Assembly: GCF_022288725.1 (NCBI RefSeq)
Contig: NZ_JAKNTA010000018.1
Location: 54,943-118,942 of the forward strand
DNA: 64,000 nucleotides
Direction of reading: 5' to 3'
Source of the DNA: Kitasatospora sp. A2-31
Lineage (GTDB): Bacteria > Actinomycetota > Actinomycetes > Streptomycetales > Streptomycetaceae
Both the position numbers and the translations under genes were made by a program. Every line of letters starts with the position of its first letter. The first letter of the stretch is position 1. This document shows, one piece after another, positions 15,855 to 24,352 of the stretch. A model generated the notes under the pieces. The model was given only the letters and a program-made list of their open reading frames with translations. It was not told the origin of the DNA and did no database searches.

Positions 15855-16861
15855 TGCACCTTGACGTTTCGCAGCACCGCGGCCGCCCGGGTCGCCTTGA
15901 GCACGACGGCCACCGGCCCGAGCTCGACCTCACCGACCTTGACCGCGCCGGCCCGATCGAAATCGGGCAGCCACTGCCGGACCAGCTTGCCGCTCGTGGT
16001 GGTCACACCGTGGAACCCGTCGATCCCCAGCCGGACGGCGTAGATGTCGGACAGGCCGGTGATCTGCCCGCCGGGGCCGGCGCCGTCGACGTCGCGCGAC
16101 TCGATCGGGATGACGGGGTTGCTGCTGCCGGCGACGGCGCCCAGGTCGACGAACGGAATCCCGTTGTACGCCTCGACGGTCTGCCCGAACGAGTTCTCGG
16201 TGCGGCTGTAGTAGCCGGCCCGGCGGGCGAGCGAGCGCACGCGCGCGATCGTCTTCTTGTTGCCCAGCAGCGCGGACGGAACGCCGTCGAGCAGCCCGAG
16301 GAACTCGTCGAGGATGTCGAGCGCGGCGTGCACCTTGGCTGTGTCGGCGCCCAGGGTGGTGCCGGTCCAGTCGAGGGAAGCACCGGCGCCCATCTCGGTC
16401 ACAGAGCCGGCGAGCGCGCGGTCGAGGCCGTCGAACCCCTGCTCGGCGCCCGGGGTGTTGACCCGCTTCCCGGTGATCACCTGCTCGGAGAAGAACGCGT
16501 TCGCGGCCTTGATGGTCTGCAGCATCTGAAAGTTGACCTCAGCAGATGCGGCCGGGCCGAGCTCGGCGATCGTGCGGTCGATCTCGAACGCGCCGCCGAG
16601 CGGGGACAGGTCGACGGTGAACCGCTGGCGCTTGGCCTGGCCCTTGGCGTACTCGGTGTTCAGCGGGCGGAAGGCTGCGCCGCGCTCGGCGATGAGCCGG
16701 GTGTAGCCATAGCTGAGGGTCGCGCCACCGCCGGCCGGGTTGACGGCGGTGTCCCAGATCATGTTGTCGAGCAGCCAACTCGACTTGGCGAATTCGTCGA
16801 TCACCTGCAGGTCTACGGCATCCTGCGTGTTGAGCTTGGCATCAGCCAGCGTGATAGCCAC
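15851..16861 (-). CDS. Major capsid protein
   Basis: 336 aa. N-terminal ITLADAKLNTQDAVDLQVID and middle regions SYGYTRLIAERGAAFRPLNT, AELGPAASAEVNFQMLQT and ALLGNKKTIARVRSLARRAG are characteristic of HK97-fold capsids of Streptomyces siphophages. It lies downstream of an acidic, coiled-coil scaffold gene and upstream of the connectors, the standard order. Confidence 0.9.
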   Translation of the reverse strand: MAITLADAKLNTQDAVDLQVIDEFAKSSWLLDNMIWDTAVNPAGGGATLSYGYTRLIAERGAAFRPLNTEYAKGQAKRQRFTVDLSPLGGAFEIDRTIAELGPAASAEVNFQMLQTIKAANAFFSEQVITGKRVNTPGAEQGFDGLDRALAGSVTEMGAGASLDWTGTTLGADTAKVHAALDILDEFLGLLDGVPSALLGNKKTIARVRSLARRAGYYSRTENSFGQTVEAYNGIPFVDLGAVAGSSNPVIPIESRDVDGAGPGGQITGLSDIYAVRLGIDGFHGVTTTSGKLVRQWLPDFDRAGAVKVGEVELGPVAVVLKATRAAAVLRNVKVQ

Positions 16862-16873
16862 GGGGCGGCCTCC

Positions 16874-17497
16874 TTACTTGGCGAGCCGCGCCGAGATCGC
16901 TTCGAGCAGCGACGCGGGTTCGGTACGGGTGGTGGGGGCGCCGCGGAACTCGCCGCCGGAGCGGGCCGGCGGGGCGCCGGCGGCGCGGTAGAGCTCGGGG
17001 TCGGCCTCGACCGCCGCCGTGATGGCGGCCGTGAGCTGCTCGCCGAACTGCGCGTCGGTCGGGTCGAGGTCGGCGACCGCGGCAGCGAACGAGCGGGAGT
17101 TGAGCAGGCGGTCGGGGCGGGCGCCGGCCGCCTCGGCGGCCTGGTGGGCGGCGAGCTCGACCCGCGCGGTGCGAAGCTGCGCGCCGAGCTCGGCGAGCTG
17201 CCGGTCGCGCTCGGCCACCTGCGCGGCGAGCTGCGCCGGATCGGAGTCCGCTCCGGCGTCGGGGTTGATGGCCTTGTTGATCGCGTCGAGGGCGGCCTGC
17301 AGCGTGTCGCGCTGCTCGGCGGCCTCGGTCGCCTGGCGCTGGGCGTCGGCGAGCTGCTCAGCGGTCGGACCGGGCGGGGCGGGGGCGGCTGCGGGCGGTG
17401 CGGCCGGCGGGTCGGTGGGGACCGGGGCAGTGGGCGGGGCGGTCGGGTCGCTGCTCGGCGTGCCGGGGTCGGGGGCGCCGGCGGGTGCGGTGGTCAT
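16874..17497 (-). CDS. Capsid scaffolding protein
   Basis: 207 aa from ATG 17497 with GGAGGG upstream (an ATG at 17518 is less well placed). A Pro/Ala-rich N terminus is followed by a strong coiled coil (residues ~55-125: LADAQRQATEAAEQRDTLQA, then AQVAERDRQLAELGAQLR) and a C terminus with short helices. This architecture immediately before the major capsid gene is that of scaffold proteins expelled or cleaved after shell assembly. Confidence 0.85.
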   Translation of the reverse strand: MTTAPAGAPDPGTPSSDPTAPPTAPVPTDPPAAPPAAAPAPPGPTAEQLADAQRQATEAAEQRDTLQAALDAINKAINPDAGADSDPAQLAAQVAERDRQLAELGAQLRTARVELAAHQAAEAAGARPDRLLNSRSFAAAVADLDPTDAQFGEQLTAAITAAVEADPELYRAAGAPPARSGGEFRGAPTTRTEPASLLEAISARLAK

Positions 17498-17524
17498 GGA
17501 GTGGGTCCCTCCGGACATGGGAAA

Positions 17525-17553
17525 GGGCCCGCTCCCGGGACGGGGGCGGGCCC
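17525..17553. terminator. Intercistronic hairpin before the scaffold gene
   Basis: GGGCCCGC (17525-17532) pairs with GCGGGCCC (17546-17553), with further pairing inside the loop. It lies between the 72-aa gene and the scaffold gene. It may attenuate or process the transcript to set the ratio of head proteins. Confidence 0.55.
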
Positions 17554-17574
17554 TGCTGGATGTGGTGTGGTGGC

Positions 17575-17793
17575 CTACGCGGCGTCGACGGCGGCCCGAA
17601 CGAACGAGTCCTTGGCCTGCAGCAGCAGACGCAGACCCGCGGTCAGTTCGGGCCCGTCGGGCAGCGTGGCGATCATGTCGGCGGCGAGCTCGTGACACGG
17701 TCGGCTGACGGCCTGCAGGTGCTCGGGCAGGTGGTCGAACCGGAACTGCCGGCCCAGGTGGACGGTGCCGGAGTGGCGGTTGGCGAGGTTCAC
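17575..17793 (-). CDS. Small helical protein resembling the Acb2/Tad1 hairpin family (possible anti-defence nucleotide sponge)
   Basis: 72 aa from GTG 17793 (AAGGGA 6 nt upstream). The sequence is two helices: LPEHLQAVSRPCHELAADMI, an LPDGPEL turn, then LRLLLQAKDSFVRAAVDA. The LPDG turn followed by an LxxAKDxxxRA helix resembles the Acb2/Tad1 hairpin domain. Members of that family sequester cyclic nucleotides and block CBASS or Thoeris immunity, while many phage relatives are untested. It sits inside the head operon between the Rmf-like gene and the scaffold. The family match is by eye; sponge activity is inference. Confidence 0.5.
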   Translation of the reverse strand: MNLANRHSGTVHLGRQFRFDHLPEHLQAVSRPCHELAADMIATLPDGPELTAGLRLLLQAKDSFVRAAVDAA

Positions 17794-17815
17794 GTCGGTT
17801 CCCTTCGGGATGAGG

Positions 17816-17989
17816 TCATGCAGGACCGGACAGGGGACGGCTGATCGGGCGCGCGGCGGCGTAGCCGCGCACCCATGCCGGGCGCAGCAGGGACTCGCGT
17901 GGGTGGGGACAGGCGGTGACCGGCCAGCCGGCGCGGGCCGCATCGCGGCCGGCGGCGGCGGCGCGCACGACATCGGCGCGGAACCCCAA
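17816..17989 (-). CDS. Rmf/CrpP-fold small protein
   Basis: 57 aa. It begins at TTG 17989, with AGGGGGTGA upstream of it, and no ATG/GTG suits. The pattern AAAAGRDAARAGWPVTACPH, then RPAWVRGYAAARP, is the Rmf/CrpP signature (AxxGxxAAxxGxxxxxCPY…W…GYxxAR). E. coli Rmf dimerises ribosomes; phage relatives are widespread but of unknown role. It lies between the MuF and Acb2-like genes in the head operon. Confidence 0.6.
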   Translation of the reverse strand: MGFRADVVRAAAAGRDAARAGWPVTACPHPRESLLRPAWVRGYAAARPISRPLSGPA

Positions 17990-18000
17990 CTCGTCACCCC

Positions 18001-20232
18001 CTAGAACTTGTTGGAGACGTCCGAGCTGGTTTTGCGGGCGGTGTCGGCGGCGGCGGACCTCACGCCGGTGAGCTGCTCGGTGTACTCGGCGAGCGTGGTC
18101 CGGGGGGATACCTCGGCCCAGTAGCGGCGCAGTTCCTCGGACGCCCGGGCGTAGGCCACGTGCGCCGGCCCAGAGAACAGGCTCAGGGGGTCGACGCCGT
18201 CGAGTTCGGCCCTCTTGGTGAGCAGCACGCCGCGGCACCACTCTTCGGCGTCGAGCCACTGCGCATAGACGTACTCGTCGTACATCTGCCGGACCTGCGC
18301 GCGGCTGAACGCCTGCCGGTTCCCGGACTCGGCCCATTCCCGTTCGGCGAGCCACCGCTCGGCGGCGGGTAGCCGGTCCCAGGGGTGTTCGTCGGGGGCC
18401 TGGTCGACCCACGACCAGTCGTCCATCCGGGAGCCCGGGCGCAGCGCGTCGTCGAGGGCGGCCCGGTCGGCGAGCTGCGCCTCGACGCCGCGGCCGGTGG
18501 CGGCCGGCGGCGGGTCGAGGGGGTAGCGGCGGTCGAGCTCGGCGGCGATCCGTTCGGCCCCAGCGGGGTCGGTGTAGCGCAGCGCCCACCCGAGGCGGTC
18601 GTCGGCCACCTGCGAGAGGTCGGCCAGTAGCCGGCCGCCGGGGAACAGCTCGGCGAGCAGCTGCCGGCGGTCCGCTTCGGCTGCCAGGGCGGCGAGTTCC
18701 TCGCCGGTGGCGTGCCGGGCGCGCTCGGCGAGCTGCCGCTCGGACAGCGCGATCAAGTCGCGCCGGGCGCCGGGCAGGGCGGCGTCAACATCGCGCCGGT
18801 CCAACTCGGCCGCCACCCGCAGCACGTCGGCGTCGCTGAGAAGCGGCAGCACGCGGGCGAGCTCATCGTCGCTGAACTCGACCAGATGCTCGGCCATCCG
18901 GCCGCCGGGCCGCACGCGGTCGAGCAGGGCCTGCTCGTCCCGCCGGTTCGCCTCGGCCTCGACCTTGGCGCGGTCACGCTCGTCGAGCGAGCCGTGCCGC
19001 AGGGCGGCGCCGAGCTGCTCGTCGCTCATCTCGGCCGGCGTCCGGTGGTCGCCGGCGCGCACCTTCGCGGCCTCGACCGCATCCGGCGGTACCGGCCGGC
19101 GCGGCTCGGGGAGGTTCCCCGCCCCCGGCTGCTCGCGGTACCTGAGCCGCTTCAAGTCGGGGTGAGCGGCGAGGTGGTCGCGCATCCGGCCCTGCCAGTC
19201 GCGCACCCGCTGCTCGGCCACCTGCCGGGCCTCGGGCGTCGCGGCCGCGGCCGCGCGCTTCTTGTACTTGCGGATCTGGCGCTCGATCGCGCGCTGCCGC
19301 TGGCCTGCCTCGTACCCGGTGCCGTCGGACGGCTCCGGCGGCTCCGCGGTGGTGACGCCCGGGGTGTAGGCGGAGAGGCTGTGTCGGCAGTTGGGGTGTT
19401 GGAGTCCGGCGCGGCGGGCCTGCTCGACGCTGCCAGCCACCCGCACGCGCACGGTGCGGGCGTCGTCGACGGCGTGCTCGACCGCGACCTCGCGCGACCC
19501 GTCCGGGCCGTCGAGCGAGAGCACCTGGCCTTCCCACTTGCGGCAGAGCGAGCACTCGCGCGGCGCCGTGGAGACGATCACGAGGTCGACGCCGGCGGCG
19601 CGCAGCCGGTCGGCCTGGCCCTCGACCGCGGCCCTGCCAACGGCGGTCCGGACGGCCATCTCGGCGTAGCTGGTCATCTGCCACGATCGGCCGGACTTGT
19701 CGACGAAGGACCGTAGGCCGCGGTCGGCGAACCTTTCCATGGCCCGGGCGGTGGCCTGCCGGCGGGTGTCGATGCCGAGCAGCGGCGTTGCGGCCACTTC
19801 GGAGACGACCTGCCGGTAGCCGTCCTCGACGCCGCGCAGGATGCCGCGATGAGTGGCGGTGACGAGCTCGATTGTCTCGGCGGCGAGCCGGTCGACGGCG
19901 CGCCCGGCCGGGGTCGACTCCGCGATGCGCGCGGCGTCGACGTCGGCCAGGGCGCCGAGCTCGGCGAGCCCGGTCCGGGCGCCGCGGTTGAACGCCTCGG
20001 CGACGACGTCGTGCACTTCGGTGGTCATGGCGGTGCCGAGCGCGTCGACGACGCCCTGCGCCGCGCGGCGCAGGGGCTGCACGTCCTGCAGCTTGGCGAC
20101 GGCCCACCCGGGGGCTTCGAGGCCGTCGGCGATCTGCCGGGCGACGATGCCGAGCAGGCGCTGCTCGGCGTCCTCGTACAGGGCCCGCACGCGCTCGGCG
20201 AGATCCTCGGCCATCCAGGGGGAGACCGGCAC
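18001..20232 (-). CDS. MuF-type minor head protein with a long C-terminal extension
   Basis: 743 aa from GTG 20232 (GAGGGGGTGA upstream). Residues ~1-310 form the phage minor capsid/MuF domain: a long helical start (AEDLAERVRALYEDAEQRLL), then VSTAPRECSLCRKWEGQVLS and LQHPNCRHSLSAYTPG with the conserved Cys/His residues. The remaining ~430 residues are charged and helical, with repeated units ending in LDRR or EADRR (SDADVLRVAAELDRRD, then EELAALAAEADRRQ). Such MuF extensions often carry ejected effector domains; none is recognised here. It follows the portal gene. Confidence 0.85.
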   Translation of the reverse strand: MPVSPWMAEDLAERVRALYEDAEQRLLGIVARQIADGLEAPGWAVAKLQDVQPLRRAAQGVVDALGTAMTTEVHDVVAEAFNRGARTGLAELGALADVDAARIAESTPAGRAVDRLAAETIELVTATHRGILRGVEDGYRQVVSEVAATPLLGIDTRRQATARAMERFADRGLRSFVDKSGRSWQMTSYAEMAVRTAVGRAAVEGQADRLRAAGVDLVIVSTAPRECSLCRKWEGQVLSLDGPDGSREVAVEHAVDDARTVRVRVAGSVEQARRAGLQHPNCRHSLSAYTPGVTTAEPPEPSDGTGYEAGQRQRAIERQIRKYKKRAAAAATPEARQVAEQRVRDWQGRMRDHLAAHPDLKRLRYREQPGAGNLPEPRRPVPPDAVEAAKVRAGDHRTPAEMSDEQLGAALRHGSLDERDRAKVEAEANRRDEQALLDRVRPGGRMAEHLVEFSDDELARVLPLLSDADVLRVAAELDRRDVDAALPGARRDLIALSERQLAERARHATGEELAALAAEADRRQLLAELFPGGRLLADLSQVADDRLGWALRYTDPAGAERIAAELDRRYPLDPPPAATGRGVEAQLADRAALDDALRPGSRMDDWSWVDQAPDEHPWDRLPAAERWLAEREWAESGNRQAFSRAQVRQMYDEYVYAQWLDAEEWCRGVLLTKRAELDGVDPLSLFSGPAHVAYARASEELRRYWAEVSPRTTLAEYTEQLTGVRSAAADTARKTSSDVSNKF

Positions 20233-20252
20233 GCGATCACCCCCTCGACCAC

Positions 20253-21719
20253 CTACACGCCGAAGGTGGGCGCCGGGTCCGGCACGGCCTGCCCGGTCTC
20301 GGCGTGGATGCGGGCCACCTCGGCGGCGACCGCGGCGGTATCCCAATCCGGGTGCACCATGCGGACTTTGGTCTCGGTGCTGACGGCCTGCGCCTGACCG
20401 AGTAGGGAGAGCGTTTGCGCCTGCGTCTGGGCGTCCGGGGCGACCGCCGCCCCGAACGCCACGGTCGGCCGCTCCGGGGCGAGTCGGGACCAGCCGAGCG
20501 CGCGGTCGAGCTGCAGCAGCGCCTCGACGATGTCGGCGACGGCCGGGGCCGCGTAACCGATCTTCGCCGCGCGGGTCACCATGCTGTCGTGCCCGCGGGC
20601 CAGTGTCTCCGTCGCGGTGACTGGCGGACCGCCGTCGAGCCCGAACGTGCTCGGGCTGTAGCCGGCCGCCTCGACGATCTGCCGCACGAGTGCGTCGGAC
20701 GTCGCCTTGTGCTCTGCAACGCGAATCGCGAACTGCGACATGGTGATACCGGCGCCCGTGTCGGTCGGCGGGATGTCGAGCGCCTGCCAAATCTCCTGGT
20801 CGTTGTCGAACGCTGCGCCTTGACCGGGCCCGCGGTTGCGGAGGTAGCCGGCGGGGACGATGAGGCGGGCGCGGGCGAGTCGGATGTCGCGCATCCAGCT
20901 CGACCACACCTCGTCGAGCGCGTCGCACAGGTCGCGCGCGGCCCCTTGCAGGTCGGATCGACCGAGCGGCGACCCGCGGTGGGAGCGGTTGGGGCCGATG
21001 TTGGGCCAGTAGGCCGCGGTGAGAGCGGGGATGCCGGTCTCGATCGCGCCGGACGGGCCGAGACTGTCGACGACCGCGGCCGTGGTCGGGTGCTCCGTGA
21101 GGGGCACGCGGCGGCCGATGTTGTCGGTGGTGCCTTCGTAGAGGGCGTGCTCGATCCGGCCGCGCTCGTGCCGCTCCAACCGGCGCAGCACGGTTGAACC
21201 GCGCCGCTCCAGCTCCTCCCAGCACGTCAGGGCAACCAGGTGCCCGTATCGCACCTCGGGCAGGGCGGCGTCGTGGTGCACGGTGGTAAGCAGCGGGCGC
21301 GGGCCGATCTCGGCGTCCCACGCGGCCACCAGATAGACCCCACCGAGCGCGGCGCACACCTCGGCGGCCTCCAGCAGGGTCCGCTCGGCGCGCGGGCCGA
21401 GCAGCTCGTCGAGGCGCGCCTGCAAAGCGGCGTCGGTGACGGTCACCCGTGGGGGCTCACCCATCAGCAGACCGGCGGAGCGGCGGGCAACGTCGGCCGG
21501 CATGGGGATGTGCAGGCGGGACTCGCGCCGGTCCGCGGCGGACGTTCGGTCGCGTCCCCACAGGCGGCGCCGGCCGTCGCGCCGACGGGTCTGCCCCTGG
21601 TAAACGGCGGCGAGCCGCGTCGGATCGCCGGAGTACCACGCATCATCGATCGCGATCTCGGCGAGCTCGGGCGCCCACCGGCGCGGCGGCCAAACAGAGT
21701 TGGGCTCAGGAAGCGGCAT
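20253..21719 (-). CDS. Portal protein
   Basis: 488 aa, SPP1/gp6-like portal. IPMPADVARRSAGLLMGEPP, VVAAWDAEIGPRPLLTTVH-like strands, WSSWMRDIRLARARLIVPAG and the C-terminal KVRMVHPDWDTAAVAAEVAR are typical portal regions. It overlaps the large terminase by 14 nt. It forms the dodecameric DNA channel at one capsid vertex. Confidence 0.92.
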   Translation of the reverse strand: MPLPEPNSVWPPRRWAPELAEIAIDDAWYSGDPTRLAAVYQGQTRRRDGRRRLWGRDRTSAADRRESRLHIPMPADVARRSAGLLMGEPPRVTVTDAALQARLDELLGPRAERTLLEAAEVCAALGGVYLVAAWDAEIGPRPLLTTVHHDAALPEVRYGHLVALTCWEELERRGSTVLRRLERHERGRIEHALYEGTTDNIGRRVPLTEHPTTAAVVDSLGPSGAIETGIPALTAAYWPNIGPNRSHRGSPLGRSDLQGAARDLCDALDEVWSSWMRDIRLARARLIVPAGYLRNRGPGQGAAFDNDQEIWQALDIPPTDTGAGITMSQFAIRVAEHKATSDALVRQIVEAAGYSPSTFGLDGGPPVTATETLARGHDSMVTRAAKIGYAAPAVADIVEALLQLDRALGWSRLAPERPTVAFGAAVAPDAQTQAQTLSLLGQAQAVSTETKVRMVHPDWDTAAVAAEVARIHAETGQAVPDPAPTFGV

Positions 21720-22980
21720 CGGCGCTCACCTCCTCCGGGATCAGGTCGGGAACCAGGTGGCGCCACTCGGCGGCGGTGGAGTGCACGACGTACCGCAGCG
21801 CGTCGACCGAGTGATCGTTGATCTTGAGTGGGCGGTCTTCGCCGGCGGCGGTCCCGGCCGGGTCCCACACGTAGCCGGGCAGCTCCGCGAGCAGGCCCTC
21901 GCACGAGCGGTGCACGAGCAGCAGGCCGGCCGCGAGCGCGGTCGACGTCGACCGGATGCCGTCGAGTACCTCGTTCCGCGCGCGGGCGGTCCCTTGGTGC
22001 CCGTCCTCCCAGAGCTGAGCGAGGAAGGAAGCGGCGGACGGGTCGAGGAACGTCCACTCGGGGTCGACGCCGAGCCCGGCCAGCCAGCCGCGCAGGGCGG
22101 CGCTGTACTGGGCATCGGTCATCTGCCGGCGGCGGGCGCGAGAGTCGTAACGCCACTCCGCGCACGCGTACAGCCGGTTGTCCTCGCCGAGCCCCAGCAG
22201 GACGGCGGCGAACGGGTTCGTGGTGCCGTAGTCGATCCCGAGCCAGTGCCGGACCATGGGCGGCAGCTCGTCGACGACGTGCTGCTGCTCGTCCCAGCAG
22301 TCGTAGATCGAGCCCTCGGCAATCACCCACGCGCCGTCGATCATGCGCCGGCGCCACAGCCCGGTGTACTCGGCGTGCAGCGACCGGACGTAGGCCGGAG
22401 ACAACGAGGGGTTGTCGTGCAGGCTGAAATGCCAGGCACGCAGGTCGAGTTCGGCCGCGCGGTCGAGGTATCCAGCCTTGAGCCAGTGCCGGGGGCCGTC
22501 GGGGTTGGTGGTGGCCAGCACGCGCGCGCCGTCCACGCTGAGTCGCGCGAGCAGCTGCACCCAAAACGCTTCGGGCAGCAGCGTCGCCTCGTCGACGTAC
22601 GCGAGGTAGGCCGTCAGGCCGCGCAGTCGACCCTCGGCCCGGGAGTCTGCCGCGCCGATCAGGTGGACGGTGCGCCCGAGGATGACGGCGGTGGTGGCGC
22701 CGCGGGTGTGCCGGACCTGCCCGGCCGCGACCGGCCCGAACAGCGCCGGATCGGCCAACGCCTCCAGCACGTTACGTTCGATCGTTTGTAGCGACCTGCC
22801 ACAGATGATGATGAGCCCGGACGGCGGCGCCTCCGCGACGGCCAGCAGGAACGCCAGCAACGAGGCCACGGTCTTGCCGGAGCGCACCGCGCCATGCCAC
22901 ACGTTGATGCGGGCGGTGGCCCGCGCGACGCTGCGCAACTGCTTGCGGGAGAGCGGGAGATCGAAGATCGGGGCGGGCAC
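21706..22980 (-). CDS. Terminase large subunit
   Basis: 424 aa. ATPase domain: Walker A GAVRSGKT near residue 31 and Walker B LAYVDEAT near 127, then the motif III region ARVLATTNPDGPRHWLK. Nuclease domain: GIDYGTTNPFAAVLLG with the first metal aspartate, a second acidic site at WTFLDPSAASF, and a C-terminal KINDHSVDALRYVVHS. It packages DNA into proheads. It lies 3 nt downstream of the small subunit. Confidence 0.95.
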   Translation of the reverse strand: MPAPIFDLPLSRKQLRSVARATARINVWHGAVRSGKTVASLLAFLLAVAEAPPSGLIIICGRSLQTIERNVLEALADPALFGPVAAGQVRHTRGATTAVILGRTVHLIGAADSRAEGRLRGLTAYLAYVDEATLLPEAFWVQLLARLSVDGARVLATTNPDGPRHWLKAGYLDRAAELDLRAWHFSLHDNPSLSPAYVRSLHAEYTGLWRRRMIDGAWVIAEGSIYDCWDEQQHVVDELPPMVRHWLGIDYGTTNPFAAVLLGLGEDNRLYACAEWRYDSRARRRQMTDAQYSAALRGWLAGLGVDPEWTFLDPSAASFLAQLWEDGHQGTARARNEVLDGIRSTSTALAAGLLLVHRSCEGLLAELPGYVWDPAGTAAGEDRPLKINDHSVDALRYVVHSTAAEWRHLVPDLIPEEVSADAAS

Positions 22981-22983
22981 GGC

Positions 22984-23499
22984 TCACCCCCCGTCGGCGG
23001 CCGCCTCGTCCTCATCGGCGAAGGCGGCCCGCAGGCCCCGGGCAAGATCCGTAAGCATGCTTCGCACCTCGTGCCCGGACGTGCCGGCGTCGATCTCCGC
23101 GAGCCGGGCCGCGCTGGTCAGATAGCCGCCGATCGCTTGGCTGTGGTGGCGCTCGTCCTGCGCGGGCGGATCGTCGCTGACGACCTCGGCCGTCTCGCCG
23201 GTGGGCAGCAGCTCAACCCGCACGTAGGTGTCGGCCTCGACCCGGTCGAGGTTCGCCGCGGCCCGCCGGTACAGCCGGGCCGTAAGGTCCCGACGGAGGG
23301 CCGCGAGGTCTTCCTGCCGGGCCGCGGTCGCCGACGCCACCCGGGCGCCCCCGACGAACGCCAACCCCAACTCAGCCGCGATCTTCGACACGGTCGAACT
23401 GCTGCGCCCGATCTGGGCTGCGATGGCGTTGCGGGACAGGCCGTCGGCGTGCAGGCGGCGCACCTGGTCGCGGTCCTGGTCGGTGATGGGCTCGCGCAC
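22984..23499 (-). CDS. Terminase small subunit
   Basis: 171 aa. N-terminal helix-turn-helix (LHADGLSRNAIAAQIGRSSS, then TVSKIAAELG) followed by helical oligomerisation sequence and an acidic C terminus (FADEDEAAAD). It recognises the packaging site and delivers DNA to the large subunit. It heads the late operon, after the terminator at 23526-23559. Confidence 0.85.
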   Translation of the reverse strand: MREPITDQDRDQVRRLHADGLSRNAIAAQIGRSSSTVSKIAAELGLAFVGGARVASATAARQEDLAALRRDLTARLYRRAAANLDRVEADTYVRVELLPTGETAEVVSDDPPAQDERHHSQAIGGYLTSAARLAEIDAGTSGHEVRSMLTDLARGLRAAFADEDEAAADGG

Positions 23500-23525
23500 G
23501 GGGCATCACCTCCCGGGCACGCAGA

Positions 23526-23559
23526 ACGGCCCGCCACCGGGGGGATGGTGGCGGGCCGT
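23526..23559. terminator. Hairpin between the early/accessory and late operons
   Basis: ACGGCCCGCCACC (23526-23538) pairs perfectly with 23547-23559. It lies downstream of the 23636 gene and upstream of the terminase, so it probably separates early from late transcription. Confidence 0.7.
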
Positions 23560-23635
23560 GGGTCTGGAGTTCGCTTCCGGGCACGCCGGAAGCGCCTCCA
23601 ACTCTAGGTCACAGATCGATAACGGCGCAAGAGGG

Positions 23636-24205
23636 TTAGGCCCGGGCTCGTTCGACGACCGCGGCGGCGCCCTGGTCGCGCCCGGGGCGGCCGGGCCAGA
23701 CCAGCACGCGCGCGGCCGTTACCTCCTCGTCCGCGGCGTAGTCGGCGAGCACCTCCTCGACGGTCGTCTCTGCGAACCGGCGCGCGTTGCGCGTCGGGTC
23801 GGCGTCGAGGATCTCGACGGGTGCGAACTCGGCGTAGTCCGCCTCTTCCCACCCGTTCGCGGTCTGCAGGTCGACCCGGTACGCGAACAGCATGCGCCCG
23901 TCGATCACGGCCCGGACCCGGTCTTCGGCGACGTCTAGCTCGGCCGCGATTGCGGAGGCCGGCAGGCCGCCGTCGACGGACGCCTCGACCACCAGGGCGG
24001 CGAGCTCCCCCTCGATCGGGTGGCCAGCCGCGGCCTGCTCCCGGGCCGTGCGCAGCCGGGCGCGCGCCGTCTCGGCGTCGTGTTCGTCGAGCAGCGCGCC
24101 GAGCTGCTCGGCGAAGACGCGTGCGGCGGTCCGCTGTTCCTGCTCGGTTATTGCTTCCCCCGCCGGTCGCTTGGCGTAGACGGCGGGGTCGGGCTTCTCG
24201 GTCAT
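23636..24205 (-). CDS. Hypothetical phage protein with HTH-like segment
   Basis: 189 aa. A helical N-terminal half (VFAEQLGALLDEHDAETARA) is followed by LPASAIAAELDVAEDRVRAV, which looks like a helix-turn-helix. A C-terminal part (VFAYRVDL-type strand, then FAETTVEEVLADYAADEEVT) ends in a basic tail. It may regulate the late genes just downstream, but no specific family is recognised. Confidence 0.62.
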   Translation of the reverse strand: MTEKPDPAVYAKRPAGEAITEQEQRTAARVFAEQLGALLDEHDAETARARLRTAREQAAAGHPIEGELAALVVEASVDGGLPASAIAAELDVAEDRVRAVIDGRMLFAYRVDLQTANGWEEADYAEFAPVEILDADPTRNARRFAETTVEEVLADYAADEEVTAARVLVWPGRPGRDQGAAAVVERARA

Positions 24206-24243
24206 GGTGGGCGCCTCCCTGGCGCTCGGTGCGGGCGCCGGGC

Positions 24244-24350
24244 CCTACCCGCCGTAGGGTAGGTGACGCCCCTGACAGGTGCTCTCTGTCGGGTGCGCGG
24301 CCCCGTGGGGCCGCAGGGTCGGCCGGCGCTGTAGCGACGCCGGCCGACCC
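24244..24350. other. Cluster of three strong hairpins
   Basis: Perfect stems: CCTACCC/GGGTAGG (24244-24263), GCGGCCCC/GGGGCCGC (24297-24314) and a 13-bp stem at 24316-24328 with 24338-24350. They lie between two minus-strand genes. They probably act as tandem terminators for the HTH gene at 24353-24565, or as a structured leader of the 23636 gene. Confidence 0.6.
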
Positions 24351-24352
24351 GT

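Noticed and set aside
20233..21357. Upstream 375 codons of a continuous 1118-codon minus frame ending at 18001
   Set aside because: The first part overlaps the portal gene in another frame and is Arg/Pro-rich without domain features. The MuF gene starts at GTG 20232, which has a good ribosome site.
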